From assembly GCA_018816865.1 (NCBI GenBank), contig JAHIUW010000007.1, forward strand, positions 62,001 through 126,000: a DNA stretch of 64,000 bases, written 5' to 3'. The first letter of the stretch is position 1; every line of letters starts with the position of its first letter. Positions 45,887 to 54,678 of this stretch are shown piece by piece. Source of the DNA: Pseudomonadota bacterium (GTDB lineage Bacteria; Desulfobacterota; Desulfovibrionia; Desulfovibrionales; Desulfovibrionaceae). The notes under the pieces were generated by a model that ran no database searches, was not told the DNA's origin, and was given only the letters and a program-made list of their open reading frames with translations. Position numbers and translations under genes: made by a program.

Positions 45887-46399
45887 TTACTGGTCCGTGG
45901 TGGTCTTTTGGGAGTACTGGAGGGAGAGCAGGCTCATCTTGTCCGAACTGCCTTTGGAGGAACCCAGCCAGAAGTTGACCACCTGTGTGAATCCGGCGGT
46001 CATGGTGCCCACCAGGAGGTACACAAGTTCCTTGTTGCTCCCGAGATCCAGGTTCACGGTGGTTGAGAGGATGATCAAGGTCAGGATGAGGAAGAAGCCG
46101 GAAGTGATGATGATGGAGAGGATGACAGGGGCCTTGCCCATGGACGTGTTCTGCAGGACCTTCATCAGGTTTCGGGCGTTTTGGGTCTGGTCGTCGGGGG
46201 CGCAGCCGTTGAGCAGGGTGAAGAACTCTGTACGCAGTTCAGGGTCTGTCTGGATTTTTTGGAGAATCTGGTCGGGTTGGTCCTGTGTGAGTTGCGTAAC
46301 CATGCATGCGTAACGGACGAGTTTCTGCTGCGTGATAATCCTGGCAGCGGGTTCGCCGTGTGCATCCGTCAGCGTCAACAGGCTTTCATAGAGGCCCAT
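45887..46399 (-). CDS. Small two-helix membrane protein with GSS-GS-K tail motif
   Basis: The 170-residue product has a soluble helical N-terminal half (about residues 1-88), then two hydrophobic segments (PVILSIIITSGFFLILTLII and ELVYLLVGTMTAGFTQVVNF, about residues 93-145) and a tail with FWLGSSKGSSDKMSLL. The tail motif resembles the end of small holin-like or phage-associated membrane proteins. The ATG at 46399 has GAGGGG at good spacing; an earlier in-frame ATG at 46438 lacks a site. It probably anchors, activates or restrains the downstream hydrolase. Family not recognised with certainty. Confidence 0.6.
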   Translation of the reverse strand: MGLYESLLTLTDAHGEPAARIITQQKLVRYACMVTQLTQDQPDQILQKIQTDPELRTEFFTLLNGCAPDDQTQNARNLMKVLQNTSMGKAPVILSIIITSGFFLILTLIILSTTVNLDLGSNKELVYLLVGTMTAGFTQVVNFWLGSSKGSSDKMSLLSLQYSQKTTTDQ

Positions 46400-46873
46400 G
46401 GCTGATCCCCTCGGGGCAGAGTGAATACCATTGCTCATGGCTCAATGCCATGAGCGTATATACCACAACCAATATACTGAAGGGAAGTGGATAAGAAAAA
46501 ATAGCTTGAAGCTGCACGCGATTCAATCGTGCAAGCCAGTGCCGTCATCCCGCAGCGCTACGCAACCTACGCATAATTATCTATATTTGTTGTGTATATA
46601 CAATTTTGACATCATGATGCTTCCAAAAATGGGAAAAATGTAGCTTCTGTTTGACGGCACGTTTTGAAGGGCGTAATTAATGTTCGGACACGATGACAAT
46701 CACTATTCGTCGTGGACGCTTTGACATGGTATTGTGGACTGGCCGAACGACTCTCGGCTGGTGCCCGCCCCAGGCATATCCACCAGGCGAAAGACCGCTG
46801 CGGTGGATTTTCACGTCTTCAGGGGCTTGGGATTTATTGAACAAACTACGACCATTGAAGGACAGTGACAGCT
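46400..46873. other. 474-base AT-rich spacer between the hydrolase pair and gltB
   Basis: Distinctly lower in GC than everything around it. It contains an inverted pair GTGCCGTCA (46539-46547) and TGACGGCAC (46652-46660), a bulged hairpin around 46503-46535 (GCTTG...GCACG with CGTGCAAGC), and TTGACA hexamers at 46606 and 46721 without good -10 partners. No coding frame with a ribosome site is present. It should hold the divergent promoters of the membrane-protein gene and gltB. It may mark the edge of an acquired segment. Confidence 0.45.
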
Positions 46874-49800
46874 ATGACCCGCCAGCTCATCGCCCAGGAA
46901 AAGGACGCCTGCGCCATCATCGCCTACGTGGACAAGCGAGGCCACGCCACCCACGCCAACATCGTCAAGACCATCGAGGCCCTGAAGAAGATGGCCCACC
47001 GTTCCGGCGACATCAACGATGAGGGCGACGGCTGCGGCATCCTGACCGATATCCCGCGTGAGATCTGGGGCCAGCGCCTGGAAAAGGTTGGGCTGTCGCG
47101 GCACCTGGCCGAGTCTGCCGGGTTCTTCGTGGGGCATTTCCTACTGCCCCGCAGCATCCGTGAGCGTTCGGATGAGATCCTGGGCATGATCCGCGAGACC
47201 TTCGCCAAGAACGCCGTGGAACTGTTGACCGAACTCACGGGCCAGACCAGGGACGATGAGCTCGGACCCATGGCCCGGGCGGAGGCCCCCCTGTTCTGGC
47301 AGGTGGCGGGTCTGGCACCCGTGGAGGACAGCAAGAAGACCGTGGAAAAGCGGTTGTTTCACATCCAGATGCAGCTGGAGCGTGTGGAAAAGGACCTGCA
47401 CATCGCCTCGCTTTCGCGCGACAGCGTCGTCTATAAGGTCCGCGGCCTGGCGGACCTTTTGCCCCGCGTGTATCCGGAATTGCGCCTGGAGGAGGCCCGT
47501 TCGCGCATGACCGTGGGCCATAGTCGGTATTCCACCAACACCCTGCCCACGGTGGAGCGCTCCCAACCCTTTTCCATCCTGGCGCACAACGGCGAGATCA
47601 ATACCATCGAGCGCTTGCGCAGCTCGGGCCGCCTGCTGGATATCGAGCCCGTGCCCGGGGGCTCCGACTCCCAGGACCTGAATCGCATCCTGGAAGGCCT
47701 GATCAACCTCCATGGCTTTGATCCGCTGGAGGCCTTTGCCATGGTCTTCCCGGCCGTGCATTCCGAGGTGGAGCAGTACCCCGCGCCTCTGCAAAAGGCC
47801 TACGCCTTCTTCCGCTGGTTCTTCCAGCCCTCGGCCCAAGGCCCGGCCGCGGTCATCGCCCGTCAGGGGCAGGTCTGCATGGGCAGCGTGGACGCCCTGG
47901 GGCTGCGCCCCCTGTGGTTTGGCGAAAGCGACTACGACTATTATCTGTCATCGGAAAAGGGTGTGGTGGACATCGAGGATACGGTGTCCGACCCCAAACC
48001 CCTGGCTCCGGGTGAGAAGATCGCCATCCTCTCGGTGCCTGGCCGCAGGGCGGTGGTCTTCGACTACACGGCCTTCCAGAAGCGCGTGGCCGACCTGATG
48101 GCCGAGCGGGGCAAGGCCCTGGATTGCGTGGAGGCCCTGTATACGGCGATTCCCGCGCAGCAGGGCGAAAAGCGTCGCCTGGAATCATTCCTGCCCGCGG
48201 CCTTGCGCGTGTCCACGGCCAGGCTCACCGAGCCCGCCTATCTGGCCGCCTTCGGCTGGCAGAAATACGATGTCGACATCCGCAAGCAGACCGCCACCAT
48301 CGGGGGAGCCGTCATCGGTTCCATGGGCTACCAGGGTCCGTTGGCCTGCCTGAACGACGGGCTGCCCAACATCTCCGAGTACTTCAAGGAAAACGTGGCC
48401 GTGGTTACCAACCCGGCCATCGATCGCGAACGTGAGGCCGACCACTTCACCACGCGTTCCATTCTGGGCAACCGGCCCACTGCCGACGGCGAGGGACATC
48501 CCGTGGCCGTGGGCCTGGAGCTCAGGACCCCACTGCTGCTCGGCGGCTGTCTGGACGCCGAGGTCTGCGGCAGTGCCTTGTCCAAGTTGGCTCGGGCCTT
48601 CGGCACCCAGACCATCGACGATGTCCTCAATTTCTTCACGGCCCAGGGGCGCGACACCTCCCGCGTGGCCATTCTGGACGCCACCTTCGAGCCCGGTAAA
48701 GGTCGGCTCAAGAAGCGCCTGATTGCTCTGGCCGAAGAGGGAGTCAAGGCCGTGGCGGCAGGGGCCGTGCTGGTGGTGCTGGATGATTCGCGCAGCTTCT
48801 CGGACGGCCGCTGCTACCTCGATCCCGGCCTGGCCGTGGCCTGGGTGGAGAGGGAATTCGCCGTGCGTCGCATCCGGCGCAAGTGCTCGCTGGTGGTGCG
48901 TTCCGCGGCCATTCGCAACCTGCACGACGTGATGTTCCTGCTGGGGCTGGGAGCCGACGCCCTGAACCCCTACATGATCTGGCGCATGGCACGCGAGCAT
49001 TCCACGGAATCCCGACCCGCCGAGCAGGTCATCCGCACCACCATGGACGTTTTGCAAAAGGGCATTGAAAAGGTCATGTCCACCATGGGCATCCACGAGC
49101 TGTGCGGCTACGGGCGCATCTTTGCCTCCATCGGGCTGGCCGACGATCTGGTCGAGGTCTTCGGCTGTGCCAATTTCTGTCAGTCGCACAAGAACGGACT
49201 CTCCCTGGCCGCGTTGGAAGAGCGTGCCGCGAGACGTGTGGAACAGGCCTCTCAGGGCAAGGAAGCCAAGCTCTGGCGCGATCCGGCTCGGAACACCAAG
49301 GTCGGGCGCATCCTGCGTCGCACCGCCACGGGCGAGGCCGGATTCCGCGAAATGGCCGAGGGCCTGCGCGAGTTGGAACGCGAAAACCCCGTGGCCCTGC
49401 GGCACCTGCTGGGTTTTAACAAGCCGGCTGGAGCCACGCCCCTGGCCATGAGCGACGTGGACCTGTCCATTGGTCGTCACGACATGCCGCTGCTCATCCC
49501 GGCCATGAGCTTTGGTTCCCAGGGGGAGAACTCCTTCCGCACCTACGCCGAGGCCGCCAAGCAGTGCAACATCATCTGCATGAACGGCGAGGGCGGCGAG
49601 ATCCCGGACATGCTGGGCAAGTACCGCCACAACCGGGGCCAGCAGATCGCCTCGGGCCGCTTTGGCGTGTTCATGGAATTCCTGAATTCCGTGGATTTCC
49701 TGGAGATCAAGGTGGGGCAGGGCGCTAAGCCCGGCGAAGGTGGCCACCTACCCGGCCAGAAGGTGACCGAGATGGTGGGGGCGTCGCGCCACTGCAAGCC

Positions 49801-51439
49801 CGGCATCGCGCTGATTTCGCCTTCCAATCATCATGACATCTATTCCATTGAGGACTTGGCACAGATCATCACCGAGCTGAAGACCGCCAATCCCGAGGCT
49901 CGGGTCTCGGTGAAGATTCCCGTGACCTCCGGCGTGGGCACCATCGCCGTGGGCGTGGCCAAGGCCGGGGCGGACATCGTCAATGTCTCCGGCTTTGACG
50001 GCGGCACGGGCGCGGCGCGGGAACACGCCAAGAAATACGTGGGCCTGCCCGCCGAGATCGGCGTGTCCCAGGCCCATCGGGCGCTCATTGAGTCCGGGTT
50101 GCGCGACGGGGTTGAACTGTGGTGCGACGGCGGCCTGCGCAGCGGCGCGGATGCCCTGAAGATGATCATGCTCGGTGCGGATCGCGTGGGCATGGGCACC
50201 GTGGCCTTGATGGGTGTGGGCTGCATCAGCTGCCAGCGCTGCCACCTGGATACCTGCCCCAAGGGCATCTCCACCCAGTTGCGCACCAAGGCCGAGGCCG
50301 AGGCGCGCGGAGTCAAGAACTTCAGCATGGTGCAGGTGGGTGAGGAAACCGGCAACCTCTCGCGTCTGATCTTGTCCATTGGCGAGGAAATGCGCAGCAT
50401 TCTGGCTGACCTGGGGCTGGCCAGCGTACGTGACGTCGTGGGGCGTACGGATCTTCTTAGCCAGATTTCACATCACGAGAATGTGGACTGCGCCGATCTG
50501 CTGGTTGCTCCGGCCGTGGACGGCTCGGTAGGGCCTGCCGGGGCCATCCGCGGTTTGCGCAAGCCGCTGAACAACCTGACCAAGATGATTTCAGACATCG
50601 CGCTCAAGGAATTCGCGGACCCGACTGTGACCGAGGTGCGCTACACCGACCAGTACGTGCGTAGCGTGGACCGGGCCGTGGGCACTTATCTGGCCGGGGC
50701 CATGGTCCGTGAATACGGCGGCGAGAGCGGGCGCACCGTGCGCCTGCGACTGGACGCTTCGGTTCCGGGCAACGGCCTGTGCGCCTTCAATATCCCGGGC
50801 ATCGAGGTCATTGTGGACGGCGGCGCGCAGGACGGCACTGCCAAAGGCAGTTTCGGCGGCCTGTTGGGGGTGTTCAAGGGGGCGAACCTCTTGGGACGCC
50901 GCGTGGACGGCTCCACGGGCAAGAGCTTTGCCTACGGGGCCATTGGCGGAAGGTTGATGGTTCAGAACTATGCCGATTCTCGGGCCTGCATCCGCATGTC
51001 CGGCGCGGACGCCATCTTTGGCGCGCGCATCACCAGCCCGATCCGGGACGAGTTGGGCAACTTGGCTTCCCGGGCAGACCTGAAGGGCTTTGCCTTCGAG
51101 TACATGACCGGCGGGCGCGTGGTGGTCCTGGGCGATCCCGGACCCTGGATCTGCTCGGGCATGACGGGCGGGGTGATCTATCAGTGCCTGTATCCGGAAT
51201 TCGGGTTCACGCGGGCCGCACTGACCCGACGCCTGGCCACGGGCGCGGACGTGGTCATCGAACCCATCGGCGAGGAAGGGCTTCGGGATGTCGCCCACCT
51301 GCTGGCAGGTTATACGAGCGAGTTGCGCGCCAGCTTCCAGGACGATGAAGCCCGCGACGTGGATAGGCTCCTGGCCGAGGCGCGGCATCGGTTCGTGATG
51401 GTCGTTCCGGCACACAAACGGCCGCCCAAGGCCGAATAG
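46874..51439 (+). CDS. gltB: Glutamate synthase large subunit (bacterial type, full length)
   Basis: Makes two glutamates from glutamine and 2-oxoglutarate. The 1521-residue protein has the whole order: class II glutaminase (nucleophile Cys13 after a 12-residue propeptide, in DACAIIAY), central domain, FMN domain with the 3Fe-4S cysteines in CISCQRCHLDTCPKG, and a C-terminal GXGXG helix. The nucleophile Cys is followed by Ala where Gly is usual. No gltD lies next to it, so electrons may come from ferredoxin or a distant small subunit. The GTG three codons upstream is an alternative start. It is followed by a strong hairpin. Confidence 0.92.
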   Translation: MTRQLIAQEKDACAIIAYVDKRGHATHANIVKTIEALKKMAHRSGDINDEGDGCGILTDIPREIWGQRLEKVGLSRHLAESAGFFVGHFLLPRSIRERSDEILGMIRETFAKNAVELLTELTGQTRDDELGPMARAEAPLFWQVAGLAPVEDSKKTVEKRLFHIQMQLERVEKDLHIASLSRDSVVYKVRGLADLLPRVYPELRLEEARSRMTVGHSRYSTNTLPTVERSQPFSILAHNGEINTIERLRSSGRLLDIEPVPGGSDSQDLNRILEGLINLHGFDPLEAFAMVFPAVHSEVEQYPAPLQKAYAFFRWFFQPSAQGPAAVIARQGQVCMGSVDALGLRPLWFGESDYDYYLSSEKGVVDIEDTVSDPKPLAPGEKIAILSVPGRRAVVFDYTAFQKRVADLMAERGKALDCVEALYTAIPAQQGEKRRLESFLPAALRVSTARLTEPAYLAAFGWQKYDVDIRKQTATIGGAVIGSMGYQGPLACLNDGLPNISEYFKENVAVVTNPAIDREREADHFTTRSILGNRPTADGEGHPVAVGLELRTPLLLGGCLDAEVCGSALSKLARAFGTQTIDDVLNFFTAQGRDTSRVAILDATFEPGKGRLKKRLIALAEEGVKAVAAGAVLVVLDDSRSFSDGRCYLDPGLAVAWVEREFAVRRIRRKCSLVVRSAAIRNLHDVMFLLGLGADALNPYMIWRMAREHSTESRPAEQVIRTTMDVLQKGIEKVMSTMGIHELCGYGRIFASIGLADDLVEVFGCANFCQSHKNGLSLAALEERAARRVEQASQGKEAKLWRDPARNTKVGRILRRTATGEAGFREMAEGLRELERENPVALRHLLGFNKPAGATPLAMSDVDLSIGRHDMPLLIPAMSFGSQGENSFRTYAEAAKQCNIICMNGEGGEIPDMLGKYRHNRGQQIASGRFGVFMEFLNSVDFLEIKVGQGAKPGEGGHLPGQKVTEMVGASRHCKPGIALISPSNHHDIYSIEDLAQIITELKTANPEARVSVKIPVTSGVGTIAVGVAKAGADIVNVSGFDGGTGAAREHAKKYVGLPAEIGVSQAHRALIESGLRDGVELWCDGGLRSGADALKMIMLGADRVGMGTVALMGVGCISCQRCHLDTCPKGISTQLRTKAEAEARGVKNFSMVQVGEETGNLSRLILSIGEEMRSILADLGLASVRDVVGRTDLLSQISHHENVDCADLLVAPAVDGSVGPAGAIRGLRKPLNNLTKMISDIALKEFADPTVTEVRYTDQYVRSVDRAVGTYLAGAMVREYGGESGRTVRLRLDASVPGNGLCAFNIPGIEVIVDGGAQDGTAKGSFGGLLGVFKGANLLGRRVDGSTGKSFAYGAIGGRLMVQNYADSRACIRMSGADAIFGARITSPIRDELGNLASRADLKGFAFEYMTGGRVVVLGDPGPWICSGMTGGVIYQCLYPEFGFTRAALTRRLATGADVVIEPIGEEGLRDVAHLLAGYTSELRASFQDDEARDVDRLLAEARHRFVMVVPAHKRPPKAE

Positions 51440-51488
51440 CCCTGTCAGTCTGTGGTGATTCGCCGGATTCGCCACAGCGATCTGCTGT

Positions 51489-51533
51489 GAGCCCAAGACA
51501 AAGCCCCTCCATGAGGGGCTTTGTCTTGGGCTC
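51489..51533 (+). terminator. Perfect 21-bp hairpin after gltB
   Basis: Arms 51489-51509 and 51513-51533 are exact complements (the core is AAAGCCCCTC/GAGGGGCTTT) with a 3-base loop. It contains an internal CTTTGTCTT that serves as the T-rich tail if the inner part forms first. Exceptionally stable. Confidence 0.85.
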
Positions 51534-51586
51534 GCGACGATCATCGAGGCTTGCCGGATTAGCCTAAGGGCTGTAAATACGGTCCT

Positions 51587-52936
51587 ATGAAGCTGAAACC
51601 ATTCCATCCTCTGTTCCTGATGCTGTTGTTGGCGTTCGTGCTGGGCGGTTGCGGCAACCGCATAGTGGACACCCTGCTCATGGTCGACGAAAAAATCGTC
51701 GAGCCGCCCAAGATATGGGAAGGCCTGCCCGAGCCCCTGGCGCGCGTGGTCAAGGCCGCCGGTGACAACGGAGGGCAGATTCGCGGGTTCATCGAGCACT
51801 ACGAACAGGACACACCAAAGCATGCCGTGGCCGCCAAACAGGTGGAAGGGATGTGCCTTGCCGATGCTGCGGGCAGGGACCTCCTGGATTTGACCGAAAA
51901 CGTCGACCAGGCCTATGCGATGCGCGTGGCCGTCCCCTGGGGGCCGCTCCTGCCGGAAGCCATTTTTGTCGAATATGTGGCCCCGTATCGTGTGGGCCGC
52001 GAGCTGTTTCGCCCCTGGCGCAAAGAGCTGTCCGAAAGACTGGCACCTCGCTTGGTCCAGGCCAAAGCCATTCCCGATGCCGTGGCGGCGGTGCGTCTGT
52101 GGACCTATGAGCAGGCGCAGTTTGAGCCTTCACGCGATTATCTGGCCGCTGCCCTGGACACGCTGAACCGTGCCAAGGGATCTGGCGAAGAACTGGCCAT
52201 CCTGCTGACCTGTGCCCTGCGGGCCGCGTGTGTGCCGGCTCGCCTGGGAGGATACGGGTCGGGGTTGGTGGAATACTGGGATGGGCAATGGCAGTTGCTG
52301 GATGCCGTGGATTTTTCGGACCTTTCTCCTGCCCTGCGCAAGGCTGCGGACGAGCGGCACGAGGAGCAGGGACGCGCGCTTGAGGGCTCCGCCCTGGCCT
52401 GGATGTCCGCGCAGCGCAAACTGGCCTGTTCTCGCGAGGATGCGGGCCGGGTGCTGACCGTGGCGCGGGGCAACTGGAAGGAGGTCGCCGCGTTCCTGCT
52501 GGCCATTCCCGCATATCGTGCCGAGGCCTACTGCGCCTATGTGACACATCTTTCGAACAGGGATCTGGCCGCGCTGCGTCCGGCCCAGGCGCTGGACAAC
52601 GTGCGCATGGCCCTGGCGGCCTCCAACGCCAAGCCGGACAAGGAAAAGGGCTGGAATGAGTTCGTGATGAACATTCTGCCCGACCGCATCTCCAATGAAC
52701 CACCCAGCATGTGGCGTGGGACCTACACCAAACTGTTCATGGGTTACAAACTGATGCCCGAACCCGAGGCGCGGCAAGCCGTGAGGAATTGGGCGCAGAG
52801 TCTGGAACTGACCGAGGGCTTGCCCACCGGGCCAACCATGACACCTTTGGAGATTATCAAGTCGAACCATGTGAGCAACGAATCCGAGCGTCAACTGGCG
52901 GAGCGAGCGGCGCTGCGGGCCCTTGGTCTCCAGTAG
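51587..52936 (+). CDS. Lipoprotein with inactive transglutaminase-like domain
   Basis: A 449-residue predicted lipoprotein (lipobox VLGGC, Cys22). The middle part has a transglutaminase-like core: GSGEELAILLTCALRAACVPARLGG near 198-222, then EYWDGQWQLLDAVDF. In active members the first line has Cys at the third position and the second is led by His. Here the Cys position is Gly200 and the His is absent, so it is probably non-catalytic and binds peptide or protein. The rest is helical. The start lacks a strong ribosome site but begins a clear signal. No partner is obvious. Confidence 0.7.
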   Translation: MKLKPFHPLFLMLLLAFVLGGCGNRIVDTLLMVDEKIVEPPKIWEGLPEPLARVVKAAGDNGGQIRGFIEHYEQDTPKHAVAAKQVEGMCLADAAGRDLLDLTENVDQAYAMRVAVPWGPLLPEAIFVEYVAPYRVGRELFRPWRKELSERLAPRLVQAKAIPDAVAAVRLWTYEQAQFEPSRDYLAAALDTLNRAKGSGEELAILLTCALRAACVPARLGGYGSGLVEYWDGQWQLLDAVDFSDLSPALRKAADERHEEQGRALEGSALAWMSAQRKLACSREDAGRVLTVARGNWKEVAAFLLAIPAYRAEAYCAYVTHLSNRDLAALRPAQALDNVRMALAASNAKPDKEKGWNEFVMNILPDRISNEPPSMWRGTYTKLFMGYKLMPEPEARQAVRNWAQSLELTEGLPTGPTMTPLEIIKSNHVSNESERQLAERAALRALGLQ

Positions 52937-53027
52937 TTCGTCAAAACCATAGTTTCCTAGTCGGTTGTCTTTTTCTGACAGTGTGTTAGATATATGCTTA
53001 ACCCCGGAAACCAGTAGGAGGGTCGCC

Positions 53028-53270
53028 ATGTCCGAGTACAAGCAATCCGACATTCCATGCACCATCCACCACGGCGAAGTCATACAACTCGACGATGGCA
53101 AGACGGTGCGCTTTGAAAGCAACGGAGAGGCCAAGGATATCTTTTTTGGGGACGAGTGGTCGGCTTCGGTCCAATTGTTCCCGTCCAATTCCCATGAGTT
53201 TGAAGCGGGCAATAAGAGGGTGAAACTTACGGCCCTGTTCGAGGACGGGCTGGAGATCGATTTCGCCTAA
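53028..53270 (+). CDS. Small hypothetical protein, 80 residues
   Basis: Soluble acidic protein without signal peptide, mostly beta-strand in appearance (TIHHGEVIQLDDGKTVRFESN in outline; RVKLTALFEDGLEIDF). AGGAGG lies 6 bases before the ATG at 53028; a longer frame upstream has no site. I do not recognise the family. It stands alone in a long gap before the convergent gapA and could be monocistronic. Confidence 0.62.
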   Translation: MSEYKQSDIPCTIHHGEVIQLDDGKTVRFESNGEAKDIFFGDEWSASVQLFPSNSHEFEAGNKRVKLTALFEDGLEIDFA

Positions 53271-53637
53271 CGAGTCATATTCTCCGGGGATGGAAGGGCG
53301 GTTCGTCAGTGACGGGCCGCTTTTTCTTATGCAATGCGCCCAGCTTTTCTTGCCGGTTTTGTCGCTTCAGCTCCTTGCAGTTCTCGCTAGGTCCTCATCT
53401 GCTCCGACATGGAGCTGTCTGTGCGCTTGTCCGCAAGGTTTCTGAACGTTTTACGGTAAGGTTCTGCGCTTTTCAGGGGCGAACCAGGTCAAGGGGAACA
53501 GAGGGTTGCGACTCGGGAATGATCCTTCAATGAAGAAGGGGGAACCGTTGCTGCGGCTCCCCCTTTGTTGATCCGGGATGAGTTCGGAAGAGAGGTTCGG
53601 GCTTGGTCGCCTTGACCAAGAGGCCTGCCCCTCGGCG
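53271..53637. other. 367-base gap between small hypothetical gene and gapA
   Basis: Contains no convincing gene. A GGCGG...GCCGCTTTTTC hairpin near 53295-53328 probably ends the small hypothetical transcript, and a stronger hairpin at 53535-53564 ends gapA. I see nothing else here. Confidence 0.5.
53535..53564 (-). terminator. Terminator downstream of gapA
   Basis: AAGGGGGA and TCCCCCTT pair, with inner CCG/CGG; read on the minus strand the stem is followed by CTTCATTG, a modest T-rich tail. Confidence 0.6.
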
Positions 53638-54657
53638 TTAAAGGCCCTGCTGGCGCATGTATTCGATCAGATCGGCGATGCGGCAGGAATAGCCCCATTC
53701 GTTGTCGTACCAGACATAGGTCTTGGCCAGGGTGCCGCCCTGGACGATGGTGAAGTCGGCCTCCACGATGCCCGAGCGCGGGTCGGCGATGAAGTCCGAC
53801 GAGACCAGAGGCAGCTCGGAGTAGCCCATGATGCCCTTGAGTTCGCCTTCGGCAGCGGCCTTGAGGGTGGCTTTGAGCTCCTCGGTGCTGGTCTCCTTGT
53901 CTAGTACGGCCACAAAGTCCACCAGAGACACCGTGGGCGTGGGCACGCGCACGGAATAGCCGTCGATACGGCCCTTCATCTCGGGCAGCACCAGGGCCAC
54001 GGCCTTGGCCGCGCCCGTGGTGGTGGGGATCATGTTGCAGGCCGCGGCGCGGGCGCGACGCAAGTCTTTGTGCGGCAGGTCCAGGATGCGCTGGTCATTT
54101 GTGTAGGAGTGGATGGTGGTCATCACTCCCTTGTTGATCCCGAAGGCCTCGTGCATGACCTTGACCACCGGTGCAAGGCAGTTGGTGGTACATGACGCGT
54201 TGGAGATGATGAAGTGCTTGCCCGGGTCGTAATCCGTGTGGTTCACGCCCATGACCAGGGTGATGTCCTCTTCCTTGGCGGGAGCGGAAATGATCACGCG
54301 CTTGGCCCCGCCCTGCAAATGCTGCGAGGCGGTGGGGCCGGTGCGGAAGATGCCTGTGCACTCCACGACCACGTCGACGTCCAGGCTGCCCCAGGGGATC
54401 AGGCGCGGGTCGCGTTCGGCCATGCTCTTGATGGAAAAGTCGTCACCCACCAGGATGGTATCGCCGTCCACACGCACCTCGGGCTCGAAGGTCCCGTAGT
54501 TGGTGTCGCGTTGCAGCAGGTGGGCGTTGGTCTTGACGTCGAACAGGTCGTTGACTGCCACCACTTCAATATTGTCGCGGTGATGCTGCCAAATGGTCTT
54601 GACAACCTGGCGGCCGATACGGCCGAAACCGTTGATGCCGATTCTGGTTTTTTTCAT
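53638..54657 (-). CDS. gap: Glyceraldehyde-3-phosphate dehydrogenase (type I)
   Basis: NAD-dependent oxidation of glyceraldehyde-3-phosphate in glycolysis and the reverse in gluconeogenesis. The 339-residue product has the Rossmann start INGFGRIGR at 8-16, catalytic Cys156 in SNASCTTN, and the later DEF-type NEWGYSCRIADL end. Asp37 after VAVN, near the adenine-ribose site, is compatible with NAD use. GGAGG precedes the ATG. It follows the GAF gene by 21 bases in the same direction, so the two form an operon. Confidence 0.96.
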   Translation of the reverse strand: MKKTRIGINGFGRIGRQVVKTIWQHHRDNIEVVAVNDLFDVKTNAHLLQRDTNYGTFEPEVRVDGDTILVGDDFSIKSMAERDPRLIPWGSLDVDVVVECTGIFRTGPTASQHLQGGAKRVIISAPAKEEDITLVMGVNHTDYDPGKHFIISNASCTTNCLAPVVKVMHEAFGINKGVMTTIHSYTNDQRILDLPHKDLRRARAAACNMIPTTTGAAKAVALVLPEMKGRIDGYSVRVPTPTVSLVDFVAVLDKETSTEELKATLKAAAEGELKGIMGYSELPLVSSDFIADPRSGIVEADFTIVQGGTLAKTYVWYDNEWGYSCRIADLIEYMRQQGL

Positions 54658-54678
54658 GAGGTCCTCCGCGGATGGGCG

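Noticed and set aside
46431-46643. Small plus-strand gene in the AT-rich spacer
   Set aside because: No ribosome site; odd composition; overlaps promoter space of neighbouring genes.
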